DNA from: Taenia hydatigena
Taxonomy: Eukaryota > Platyhelminthes > Cestoda > Cyclophyllidea > Taeniidae
Direction: 5' to 3'
Assembly (NCBI GenBank): GCA_036345935.2
Contig: JADWOT020001401.1
Coordinates: forward strand, 62,001-126,000
DNA: 64,000 nucleotides
The notes beneath the pieces were generated by a model, which was given only the letters and a program-made list of their open reading frames with translations, did no database searches and was not told the origin of the DNA. Below are positions 1 to 10,670 of the stretch, piece by piece. The translations under genes and the position numbers were made by a program. Position 1 is the first letter of the stretch. Each line of letters starts with the position of its first letter.

Positions 1-1
1 A

Positions 2-74
2 TGGCTCCGGCGGGACTCGAACCCACAGTCTTCTAATCCGTAGTCAGACGCCCTATCCATTAGGCCACGGAACC
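2..74 (-). tRNA. tRNA-Arg: tRNA-Arg, anticodon ACG
   Basis: The minus strand folds into a full cloverleaf of 73 nt. The acceptor stem GGTTCCG pairs with CGGAGCC over all seven positions with one G-T wobble. The anticodon stem is TCTGA/TTAGA around the 7-nt loop CTACGGA, so the anticodon is ACG (Arg, CGN codons). The T loop is GGTTCGAGTCC and the discriminator base is A at position 2. No intron and no encoded CCA are seen. The A and B box promoter sequences are the D and T arms. The pol III terminator would lie left of the window. Confidence 0.95.
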
Positions 75-1084
75 GACGCCTTCGTTAATACATTTACTTT
101 ACGCATTTGCAGATACCCTCACTAGTGGTTCCTTCACATCGTACTCATTGCCTAGACACGTCAGCACTTTAACAAAGACACATCAACTGTTTACTCCCCC
201 TTCTTTCCATGACTTTTGCAATACACCACGGAATCGCGGTTTGTGATTGGTGGATAACTGTGACATGACTGAGCTGTCCATCGGATAACTGCATTGCGGC
301 CCAAACATTTGAACTTCCAAAAGGGGTGGCATTGGACACAACTCAGCTGGGCCCTACTTCCCCTCTGGCCAGAAAAAAATGATTTTCGGTTACAGCTACG
401 ACAAAATTAGGTCGAAGCACCTTTTTTCAGCATCGTAAGTACAGCTTTCCCTTTATTAAATGGCGCAGTTGGAAGTATTTTAAATTTCAGGACTAAGTCT
501 GTAACATTGGCGGGTTAAAGACAAATCGCTTTCAATGGTTAGCTTTTCATCGCTGAAGGGAAGGCAATGGCTTCCATTTGATCTATCAGAGGATATTGTC
601 GTCTTGAGGAGAGCTGGTGTGCACTTGCATCTTGTCTATGGAAATCAATGTGGAACAAATGCTCTTCCACTGAATGGCGGAGAAATCATACATTGAGATG
701 AGAACGCATGAAGCGAGCATAACAAGGTTTACAAAACAAGTTTTTAGCATCTAATTTAAAAATAATTAGCCTCGCAGCAATAGCGTTTGCTATTATAAAG
801 AGATCGCTGGAGATAGCTGGGCAGAAGCATGAGAAAACGAAATCAAATCTCCAAAAACAGAGGCAAAAATTATTTAGCTTATCTAATCCATTGTTTGAAG
901 CATGCAACCTAAGAAATGTAGAAGCTAAACAGTAAATGCTCAGTTAGCGTTTTGCTCATAAAAGGAAGACAAAGTGGAAGATCGCCAGCAAGAGCCTCAA
1001 AATGTGCTAAGTCGTCAATATTATTTGTAAAATTTGAAGAAAAGGTATGACGACCGTACCAGCGCATTCATGCTGACGAGGCTG
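75..1084. other. no gene recognised
   Basis: AT-rich DNA with only short ORFs. A 73-codon minus ORF (686-907) ends in Cys-x2-Cys-Tyr-Ala-Arg, but no zinc-finger spacing follows. The old inverted repeat that starts at about 1,085 may continue here; its partner would then lie beyond position 63,400. Confidence 0.5.
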
Positions 1085-1098
1085 CCAAAGGCTAGTGA

Positions 1099-1296
1099 AT
1101 GCTAATGGGTGAAATCGCTCTACTAAACCACTCGCAGATGCTAGATAATAATTGCGGCAAGAAGTACGATTTAACGTCAGGATTTAATAAATTCGTTTGC
1201 TCAAAGCTTGTAAACCATGATGAACGCATACCATTATGCAGCTGCACGCTTGAAATGCTCCGTTCAACAAGGTGTTTATGTTCTCTCGTTGGGTAG
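1099..1296 (+). CDS. unknown conserved ORF/exon (old repeat pair 1)
   Basis: A 65-codon ORF of unknown function. Its first half aligns without gaps, in the same frame, with a minus-strand open frame at 63,246-63,392. Over 31 residues from LMGEIALLNHS to GFNKF I count 21 identities, and many DNA differences are third-position (GGT/GGC, ATC/ATT, AAA/AAG, TTC/TTT). That suggests past or present selection on protein. No domain is recognised. Two stops (TAG TGA) lie just before the ATG, so it is either a complete small ORF or the open part of an exon. The partner ends earlier, at a TAA after GFNKFG. Confidence 0.35.
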   Translation: MLMGEIALLNHSQMLDNNCGKKYDLTSGFNKFVCSKLVNHDERIPLCSCTLEMLRSTRCLCSLVG

Positions 1297-1572
1297 ACCT
1301 CATCGAAACACGTGGACTAAAGTCAACTCACATTTGTAGTGGTGAAGCGAATTCTCCAGCTGTGTAGGCCGCCTGAAAGGGCAGCGTCTGGAAAGTCTGC
1401 TTCATTGCACCTATTAGACATGAGGCGACCAGTGATCGCAAATCTCTTTGCAAGGGCAGTTTTCGTTAATTTATGATGTGAGAAAAGCGAACTCTGGTTT
1501 ATGCTCTGTGCTCAACATAGTGCAAGTAAATTATGACTCTATATGATCATTTTATTAGTTCTGGAGGTGTAA

Positions 1573-2076
1573 ATGCCGAAGATGGGAAGACTAATCCCGT
1601 GTCGTTTGCACTCGAGTCTGCCGCGTGTACGACAGGCACAAGCCAGTGAATGTGACCTACTCACTCCAACAATTTCATCAACTGCCTTTATTGCCCCAAG
1701 TATCCACGTGCCAACGTGTATGTGCGCAGTTTGTCCAGCTTCAAGTATTTGCCCTTGTAAAATTAGGGTGATTTTTAAAAGGCGTAACTCACCATACTTT
1801 GCTCAAGCCACGGCAAATTATGATTTGGATGGCTTTGTTTTATTGACTCATTTGATCAGTGTTTTGACACCACCAACATGTTGTCTCACCTGTTTTCACC
1901 ATGTTGTCCATTTATGTGTTGGATGCTTGGTCGATGGAACATCTGAATGTAGATGCCTTGCACAGTATATGCGGAGTGAAATAGGTAGATTGAAATTGTC
2001 ACAGTTTGCGCATGCCTTGCATTTCGTGAACGTAGAGCTCTCGAATTTCGCTAGAGTACTCTTGAGCCATTCCTAA
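1573..2076 (+). CDS. unknown ORF, 167 codons, with paired ORF on the other flank
   Basis: The longest ORF of the left flank. It has a Cys-rich stretch (CMCAVCP, ICPCKIR) and a second one (TCCLTCFHH). The old inverted-repeat partner at 62,660-62,908 (minus) is open in the same frame. The alignable part is LTPTI against LSPTI, then V-C, S-I and KIRVIFK against KIKMTFK. No family is recognised and no signal peptide is visible. Cys-x2-Cys pairs hint at metal binding, but spacing to His fits no C2H2 finger. The partner stops right after the shared block, so one of the two is truncated. It could also be a chance ORF; the frame-preserved match is the main support. Confidence 0.35.
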   Translation: MPKMGRLIPCRLHSSLPRVRQAQASECDLLTPTISSTAFIAPSIHVPTCMCAVCPASSICPCKIRVIFKRRNSPYFAQATANYDLDGFVLLTHLISVLTPPTCCLTCFHHVVHLCVGCLVDGTSECRCLAQYMRSEIGRLKLSQFAHALHFVNVELSNFARVLLSHS

Positions 2077-2156
2077 GCAGTTCAAGCTGTTGGGCTATTT
2101 TGTCAGCGATTTGATTAAGTGAGGTAGCATTTACGCATTTGTTCGATTTCTAACAT

Positions 2157-2330
2157 ATGATGACAGGTCTTAAGTGGCGAAGAGTGAAGTATTTAACGGG
2201 TTGCAGTGACAATCACTCGTGTATCTGTCAGACCGATGCGAAGGAAGGTAGATGCATGAAAGTCGATCAGAAAGGTGGCACAGCATGCCGAACGATAGTA
2301 GTAATAGGGGGCAGAGAGGCGCATTCATGA
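2157..2330 (+). CDS. small Cys-rich ORF with EGF-like C-terminal half (left copy)
   Basis: A 57-codon ORF with five Cys. Its core is GC-x4-SCICQTDAK followed by Cys. The partner on the other flank (62,055-62,273, minus) shares GC-x4-SCICQTDAK at identical spacing. In the nine codons SCICQTDAK all four nucleotide differences are synonymous (TCG/TCA, ATC/ATT, TGT/TGC, CAG/CAA). The spacing Cys-x-Cys-x8-Cys is that of Cys 4-6 of an EGF-like domain; the partner fits Cys-x-Cys-x5-Gly-x2-Cys exactly. An EGF-like module in a secreted protein is therefore likely, probably as one exon. No signal peptide precedes it, so ATGATG at 2157 may not be the true start. Confidence 0.45.
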   Translation: MMTGLKWRRVKYLTGCSDNHSCICQTDAKEGRCMKVDQKGGTACRTIVVIGGREAHS

Positions 2331-2660
2331 ATCTGATGCTCTAACAGCATCGCACTTGTTTGAGATGAAGATGGCAAAGTGAAATTGCGTGGCAGTGTGC
2401 TATAGCCTATAGGAATGAAGGAAGAAAGATAGCGACTAAAGAAGAGATACATCTGCCAGAAGAATGATTCATTATTCCTCTCAGTCCAGTATTGGATCTT
2501 ACCTTAGTAGCCATCTCTGATTGAAGCATTCCCACCGTAATAGTAGTTTAATGAGCCGAAGGGGGTGGTGCGATGACGTGCCGACACGGAGTCCATTTAA
2601 CTCAGCCATACATTCAGAGGAACCGTCAATACTGCTGAACTACACTCCTAAAAGGTTATT

Positions 2661-5600
2661 TTGCTTATTTTGCTCATTTAATAAAAGACCAAAAATAAGT
2701 GCTTAACAAATTATGATCCCATCAAACGCGAAATAATTTTCAATTTTGTAGAATCCACATCATACACAGTCATTACCACCAATCAATCCCCACTAGTTTG
2801 GATGAGTCTCCAAAAACATATCTCTCTTTCGCCAAATGCATGGAATTTTGGTGTAGCAATGGATCCAATTTACAAACGCGAATGTGCCAGCCTCAGGAGA
2901 GCGATCACGCTGCTCCACGACCAGGTTCATAGCCTCCTCCCGCCTTTGACCTACAAAGCACATCTAAAGAACATAAGTATTGTAGCAGTCCTTTACAAAA
3001 ACCATTAAAAACGACGATGAAAAAGCAATCCTTGCTGCATTATTTAAAAGGTTCCGTTTTCCTTTTTGTTCTTTACGCCCTAGCCCTACCTAATAGACCT
3101 GTCAGTGCTGCGGCTTCTGTTATTCAATTGACAGGATATAAGTACCGGCTTGTCATCTCCTCCCCTTTCCTATACTTCGAGATAGGTCCAGATATTGTTG
3201 ATTGGCGAGCCCCTCCGCACTTACCTCGACGATATGTAAAAGCCCCATAGTGTTCTAACTGTCCACACCCCAGTCACGTGATGTCGCGGCAGCCCTTGTG
3301 CATGCTCTGTCCCTAATGCTCAAGATTATGGTCTTCAAGTCACCGCACTGGGAAGACTTGAAGAATTTAGGGGTTTATCAGGCTTGCCCTTCCTATTTGG
3401 CCTTGCCTTCCTCACTTTGCCGTAATCAACTAAGACGTGACCTCTGATGGCGTTTAGCGTTTTGCCTCTATTCTCTATAGGTTTTTTTTAGCTATTTGAG
3501 TAGTCCATAGGAGCAGAAGCGACGAGAAGTAGCAAAAGCAGAGTTTTTTGTCCAAGGGCCTGTCTGCTACTTCGTCAATGCCTTCAACTACTAATCCACC
3601 ACCCACCTGTCCATTCTACTTTGTGAAAGTGCAGTAGCCAAGTTTGAAGCACCCATAATGCTTACAGGAGGCACTCGAAGCTCATTAAGTTAACTGCCTA
3701 AAATTGGTACCGTGAAATTAAGCAAACATCAACCGCAGGTTGACACGTTACCTAATCTTGGGGTGAAGTTGATTATCAAAGCGGGAAACTATTTTTGGCT
3801 AATTGGAGTTCACAGCAGAGTTATGAATGCACTGTAAATGTATTGACATCTTTTGCAACACCTTAGCTGGCTCAAGGGGAAATTAAAGATAGGAAGTATA
3901 GTGAGCGGAGAGTGGTAGAAAGCAAAAGAGGTTTGAGAATCTGCCTCTGATCGAATTACATAATCGCCTACTGTCATAAACAAAAGCAGATTTGGTCGAC
4001 CCGGTGTCTTTGCATTCACTTATTTGTCTGCCGTAGCCTGGATCGTCCTGGGATCCTATCCAGATAACAAACATGGACCTCCGCGCACAAGGCTGCCTTA
4101 TTGATTCATTGATCGATGCACGGATCCATGCAGTTAAGCCATCAACGAGGCGTTAGATGAGAAGAGCATAAGTGGCCTTACGTAGGCGATCCACTCACTA
4201 GACTCCATCGATGGCTTTGGATTCACCACTCCTTTTCGACGTTACAGATTGCACGCCTTTAGGAAAAGGGATCATTGAATTGCTGCAGTGGAGGAGGAGG
4301 AGAAGGCTTGCAACTATTTTAACCCATAGGTGCTTTCTATATGAAAATCTTATGATCAGATAAGGAATAATTAGCAGCAGCTTAATCCTTTCGGCGACCG
4401 CAGTTGTGCTTACGTTTAGTCCACATACTACTCGTGAACCCAACAATAACTCTCTGCTAGTAGCCTGAGTAGACCTGCTGACGGATAAACCTAAATGGGA
4501 GAGTAAAATCATTCATTTAAAGAACAAGATTGTTGACAATGTGAGCACTCAACGGTCAGCACGGTTTTGCGGTACTACTGCTACTACCGAAGTGGTGTTT
4601 TCAAGTTCTGGCGACTGGGTACAACATTTCTTGGCAGAGATTAAGGTATTACAATAAGACAACACCACAAAAATGCAAACGTTTCAAAACGAATGTAAAA
4701 AAACTTTAATTAAACGTAGCAGTTTGGGCCCAACAAATACGTAGCAAATAAAAAATGCCTATGTCCTAAAGGGGACTTAACTATGGCTGTGTCATTCTTT
4801 TCGAATTAGAATCCAATGCTTCTGTTTGCATTTCAAAGAAAATTTGGGAACCTAGTAACAACAAATGACCAAGCTTTTAAATTAGGCTAACGGAACAGCG
4901 TCCAGCCACAAAGTTGTGTAGCCAAAAACACGCGTATCGCGGAACTGGACTTCACAATTCCACTTGAAATAAAAATTTGCACAATCTATTTAGGCGTGCT
5001 CGATAAGCCTTCCGTGGTAGAGGTTACATAAGAGAAGGCGATGGCACCATGCCATTTTTTCGTGACGTAGCTCTTCTGCTTGGCTGGAAAATTCCGCACG
5101 ACGCTAACAGTCGCATAGTCTGTATAATCACACTAGCTTAGGTTGGTTGATCAAATGGACGAACCTTTGCTCAAAAACAAGGAAAAAGCAAGTAGTCCTC
5201 ATCAGATTTATTGTTTCAAGTTCAAACAACCGCCTTGCTAAACATGATTTCGTGATAAGGAGCACATGCCATGATATATGCTGCGTAGCAGCAAAAGTAT
5301 TTCCGATTAGTGTTGCGAGGAGCATTTCTAAGGAGAAGCAAAATGAAGGCTGTGATCAGGGAAGTACCACATTCACATAGTTGGAATGGTCAGTTCAGTG
5401 GCAAGGCGGTATTACTCAAGGGTACGCATAAAAACCAAACGGTCCTGGTCAGTCTCCCAAGCAGTGGCTGCATCCATGCTTTCTGCCACAAGATTGTCTG
5501 CATCGCAATTATGGATGCATTCGATGGAGGCCACGACTCCAGTGGAAGGCTTCACAACCTCCTAGTCCGACACTTCAGCAATCGTTGTTTTATTCATTAA

Positions 5601-7121
5601 AAAAGAAAACGATGCACAACGGCTGGTTAGCATGAAAACGACGCATGCATCTATTCTTGCTAAATGTATTTATGCCCTGAGTTAGTTCAAAGTCATGCTA
5701 ACGAATGACCGCAAGATGTCTAAGCTTGTCGGGCTATTTTATTTCATGAGGATGAGAACACTTCAATAAAAGCCATTTTAGAGACAGTACTGCTCTCTCA
5801 CTTACCTATTCAAGCAAAGGCATCTTACTTATCAAGAACTAAGTTGGCAAAATTTGACAATAAACTGCAACAGGCATTCAAAACAGCAAAAAAATTCCAA
5901 ATACGCATTGCAGCTATTGCTTGAACAACGAGGGCCTGAAGCCTGACAGCAAAATACATGTGTTCTCCCAAACATCCGCTCCACAATAGGCTCTCCACAC
6001 ATGGACCAAATCGGCACTAGCGATGCGTGGCAGGATATTTGCTGGGAACTATCACAGAACTTAATAAGCCCTAGTTTTCTTTTTTATAGAATCGGATGAA
6101 GTGGCATTAACATTACACTCTTTATTTCTCAGCTTTTATGCTTCTATAATCGCCCCACATGATATCTGTCAGAAGTGATTGGAGATGAAGCAATATCCTA
6201 TGCCTCATTTCTAATAAGGACAGATGAAAGAGAAACCCAAAGACGCATGCGTGGCATCTGTTCTTTCTCAACCATTTGAAGCTCCTTAACCGTCGGCCAG
6301 TGCTCCTATTCTGTTATGAGAATTTTCCCCAAGCATTCCCACAAACCATCATACAGCTAACTGTCATCTTAGACATTAGACTAATTTGATTTTTAGGTCT
6401 TTTATAATGAAACTGCCGCAAACAATTTTGGGTTAAAAAGGAAAAAAAGGAACCCATCTATAGACGTATGTTATCTCAGAGTTTTTGCCAAGGCATTCGC
6501 TTCAAATGCACGCTAATCTTAACTCATTAATTTTAGCGTGTAAGATTGCTGTTAGGCACCACAGAATTAAGAAGATCCTGAGCAAATATTCCTACCATTT
6601 GCTGATAGAACGGAAAATGTTAGATTGCTGTCTCATTTTCTGCCATTTCCGCTTCTAGTCGAGATTACCCACAATACACTGTGGTAAACGGTAGAATAGC
6701 CCTACACGGACATGGAAGTAAAACAAACAAAGACGCAAAATTTCAGCGAATTTTAGATCAGAATAAAATTATATTACTAGGGATCTGTATTATCAGCACC
6801 GCAAAAAGCCAACAGCCACAGCCCTTATCAGGTTACACATAGGTAGAAACGGTGAAATATGTGATCTGGCACCTTTTGTGTTTTTGATTTCCCTTTCTAA
6901 ACCAATTTGCTTACATGTGAAGAGAATAACTAGTCATTATTATACATGTGTAATGTCATGCAGATGCACCGACTTAAACTTCGAGAAATCGGTACGACCT
7001 AAAGTGACAATATCAACACGCGTACTGCCACAACTTGTTGCAAAATAAACAAGCCTTTAAGTTCCAAACCTGACCAGCTTGCCACTACAAGAGACATAGA
7101 GTACAGCAGCAAAATGAACAT
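2661..7121. other. left flank, mostly unrecognised
   Basis: AT-rich DNA between the old inverted repeat and the palindrome. Besides the ORF at 3,017-3,250, open frames exist at 2,802-3,008 (68 codons, possibly facing the Fn3-like relic at 61.4 kb in the old repeat) and 5,310-5,600 (96 codons). I recognise no domain in either. No RNA gene, array or transposon end is seen. Confidence 0.4.
3017..3250 (+). CDS. putative small secreted protein (77 codons)
   Basis: The N-terminus reads as a classical signal peptide. It has a basic n-region (MKKQSLLHYLKG), a hydrophobic core (SVFLFVLYALALP) and a small-residue c-region ending PVSA before AA, so cleavage is expected near residue 31. The remaining 46 residues have no Cys and no recognised domain. 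It may be a complete short ORF or the first exon of a split gene; no strong splice donor was picked out. The ATG at 3017 is chosen because it is the only one placed before the hydrophobic core. Chance cannot be excluded. Confidence 0.35.
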   Translation: MKKQSLLHYLKGSVFLFVLYALALPNRPVSAAASVIQLTGYKYRLVISSPFLYFEIGPDIVDWRAPPHLPRRYVKAP

Positions 7122-9187
7122 GCCCATAATGAGGAGTCCTGATGCCTCATCCTCTGCTAGATCTGCTTTCATCAAGCGCTACTTGTCTTAATCAATCATT
7201 CGTAGAGAGTGCAACCAACACCGTCCTCATGTCTTGTGCCTCCAGCTGTGCTACCAAACGTTGTTTCTTATCTCCCATTAGCGAATACACATCATCTTAT
7301 CCCACGCATCTTGCTGTGGGAAATGATGATTGTTTGGAGGTGTTCGAAGTGCACTAGTCTAATTCCCGCATCAAGTGTGGTGTTATGTGCGCGTCAGCAA
7401 CTCCACCAATACATCCGTTTGTTTACTTGCACTCAAATTCAAATTCGACGCTACACAAGAGCAAGATATTTCCGTTTAAGCGTTTGCATTTTATTTGGCA
7501 GCAAATCGCGCCGCCTCAACTTTAAACGCTTTGAGTCAGCAAGAGATCATTGCTGAGGGATTGTGATACACGCCACTATTGGATCAATCGTAAGGAGTTT
7601 ATCCTCGTAGTGAACACGAAATATATTTCTCGTCAATACAAATGCTAAAACTGGATTATAGACGCAAGAATAATAGAGATCATAGTCTACTTTTTAACAG
7701 CAAAGGCTAAATACTTTGTAATTGGCGAGCAATAAGGAATGCTGGAGCTATCTGCCTAACTTACTTGGCGTGCGTACTTATACTTGCAAGGACTTCGACT
7801 AACGAATCAATGCCATCAGACAGTGGCAAAATAGTGCACAATTTGGATGCCACCTCAGTTATTGGGCATTTAGCAATGGCACTGAGGCAGAACCGGCGAA
7901 ACGACCTTATTTGGTAAAGCCGCCATTACAAAGTGCGAAGCACTCAATTGCTTGGTACGAAAGTTTAATTGGTTAAGAACAAGAAAATACTTTAAATGAC
8001 ACTCTCATTTCTTAAAGTTTGCCTTTTTTCCACATTGAGGCAAAATAATTGTTGGCACTTGAGACTGAAAAACGCCTTTAAAACCCGATTATTCACCAGT
8101 TATTTACCTATGTCTCAGATTACCTGCTACATGTTCCGCGATTTCGTGTAAATTATTATTGAAAATCAGAAATCTTAGCGGAGGAAATTCACTCTTTTGC
8201 TAATCTAGTTAACTTTAACAATTAGCTTGGTTCACCAAATCGAGTTGTGAAATTGAGACAAATCTGTCTCGTATTTTTCACTTTGCTGAGTATTTGAACT
8301 TCCAGGTGCACAGCATAAGGTGAGCACCCAACATTTCACCTTGATCAGTTCTGAGTAGATCACAAAACATGTTTAAGACGATGCTAGGTGCACAGCCATT
8401 TGCTAGTCCACGGTAGTGAAGTAAGGTAACATCGTCGCTATCACAAGAACAACGTGGTTCCTCGGTGCAATGCCTTACTCAGGACAATTCCAAAATATCA
8501 TCGTCATGAAGAAAGGATTTTTGGATGCTCAAACAGTGGCAGGTAATTGGAATAAAGTAGGGTTAGCTTTTTGCATGACACCTTCGAGGGCTTAAGACAG
8601 GGTGGACTAAATTTTCATTCGCTTTGGCGAATAGAATGTAACTCAATGGGCTGGCCAATCTACCGTTCCTTGTTCTAAAATAGCGATTTTGTTGCATGTG
8701 AAAGTCGTTTGCATGCTGCAATCAGCAGAATGGATATTATAGAAGTCAGCCCACCTGGCGGAAGCACAAGGATTAAGCATAGAGTGACCTTGCAGCCAAG
8801 ATCAGGGGCTATAAACGTTCATTCTACTATCTATTCTCTAGCCTTTCTTGCGTCAGTCATCATTAAGTACTCCCGAGTCAACCATGCCAGTCGTCAGATT
8901 TCTTTGCAAATGAGGTAATTTTAGTTTCATGGCAGTGTAGATGTTCTACAGGATTCGAGTCAAAGCTACCAATGCTAGCGTCAGGCGCTTTCATGAAACA
9001 TTAAGGTGGGCCTCTAGCTAAAATCCTACATCCAAATCCTACATTTAATGTCAAGATTGTTAAGGGGGTAGCCATAATTTCTGGCTTTAGGATCAACCTC
9101 AAAGTAATAAAAATTGTCGCAATTACGCTTTATTAGCAGAGCGAACGAGAAGCTTAAAGTAAAAATCAAACTAAACTGAGTTTTAGA
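7122..9187. other. outer arm, no gene recognised
   Basis: Both strands carry ORFs of 70-115 codons (for example 7,209-7,556 plus) that persist partly in the right arm, but no motif is recognised. The right arm holds an insertion of about 40 bp at about 50,056-50,097 relative to position about 8,490 here. Confidence 0.4.
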
Positions 9188-9409
9188 GTGATTTGCTTAG
9201 CGAAATGGAATGCGACATGTACACCCAGATGGAAAAATGATTTCCCAATAAGGAAAGCACAAATAGCCAATGTATCAACTTCTTTGTCTTATTGCGGCGA
9301 TTCGGGGCATCGGGCACACAATAGGTACAGGCACAAGCCATCGCACAATTGCGAACCTACGAGTGCAGCAGATAAACTGACCGCAGCAATGAAATTCTTA
9401 CCTATTTAA
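9188..9409 (+). pseudogene. decayed retroelement gag zinc knuckle (left arm)
   Basis: The open frame contains YCGDSGHRAHNRYRHK, close to the CCHC knuckle Cys-x2-Cys-Gly-x2-Gly-His-x4-Cys of LTR-retrotransposon Gag proteins. The first Cys position holds Leu (TTG) and the last holds Arg (AGG). The central Cys-Gly-Asp-Ser-Gly-His block is intact, and His-Asn-Cys follows where a second knuckle would be expected. Two of three Cys being lost means this is a relic. No protease, reverse transcriptase or LTRs are seen nearby. The right arm copy (49,132-49,353, minus) differs at two residues, so the relic predates the palindrome. Confidence 0.4.
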
Positions 9410-10670
9410 GAGGTCGAGTCTATTTGGCATCCATTCGTTTCTCTTTTACTTTTGTTTATGTTGCCAAAGTTACTGCAATATAAAATGTTTATTCTACACG
9501 CTAAATAACTAAGTCTCCTTCCTTCTGCTTTTGAAACAGAGTTGCCAATTAACTCTGCACTTGCGGGTACTGAGCTTTCTCGAATAGATTAGCAGCGTCT
9601 CTCCCAATGCGATTCTTACATCAGCACTGTCACGCGAAGTCATTTCTACCAGGATTATTATTAATTACTTCAAACTTTAAAGCAGATAAGTATAGTTCTG
9701 CTCTGAAATGGCAGATTTCGTTAGCCCGTCAATCTCTTCGGTGAACAGAGAGCACCTAAGGATATGCATGCCTTTTGTCTTTATGGTAAGTGGACGGAAG
9801 CGAGGCTGGCACGAACCAATGTTTAAGTTAAAAGCTCGTGTTTCCCATTCGAAACCCTTTTGCGACTTTTTTCTACCGTACGCGCTCATTTTTGCTACAC
9901 TCATGCGCTGCTTATAGTAGTAAAATGAAGAGATGTGCAAAAGTGTCATTAGGTGTTCAAATGTGATAGCGAGCTTGAGTGGTTTTTTATCAGTTGGTTG
10001 AGAAGGTCTAAACAAGGGTTAGGCTTTAGAAAGATTTATGTGTTTTGAGAAGAGAGATATTGCTAGCCGATTGATAGATATGATGAACGGCTACACACTA
10101 CCATAAACAGATTTGCTGATGTTCCTACATCTCAAGCGTATGTCCACTCACGTTAAAATTCAATTGAGTAGGTTCTAAGATGCGCCAAGTTAATTGTGCT
10201 GTGCAGTGACGAATCCAGTTTTTCCAAAACGCTGTTTAATTAAAGGAATGTCAATGCGGCAGGTACTCTGAGGCCGTAGCCATGTTGAATTCATAATTAG
10301 CTACACTGATGATTCGATTCTCGACTATCATTTGAACATCAATGATCAAGTCGGTATGTTTATTTAACAGTCAACAGGATATCTGGCATGCAATTAGAAT
10401 TAATCACGGTTTTCAGACGGCATACCTAATTAAAATCTTCATCTCTAAATGTACGGCAATCAAAACTGCGAAAGTAGCGAGCGTACGCATAAATATTATC
10501 GCCCTTTTAAGTATGCAAGTAGTCACTCAAAATCACTAATGATTTTGCTATTCTTGATCACATCTTACTCTATCAGCATGGAAACACAACCACTACGTCC
10601 AAATCATATCCAAAACATAAACGATAAATACATCAGTTTCGGCTCTAGCATTGACTTAAATGCTGCTGAT

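Larger units (their letters stand above)
1085..2660. repeat. old diverged inverted repeat, left copy
   Basis: Read on the plus strand, this segment aligns colinearly with the minus strand of about 61,800-63,390; paired coordinates sum to roughly 64,430. Anchors are CTAAACCACTCG (about 1,120 and 63,320), GTAAATTATGACT (about 1,526 and 62,910), TAACTCACCA (about 1,785 and 62,650) and CAGACCGATGCGAAG against CAAACCGATGCGAAG (about 2,236 and 62,220). Divergence is large, with many small indels, so this duplication is much older than the 22-kb palindrome it brackets. Inward of 2,660 a weaker match may continue to about 2,990. Confidence 0.8.
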
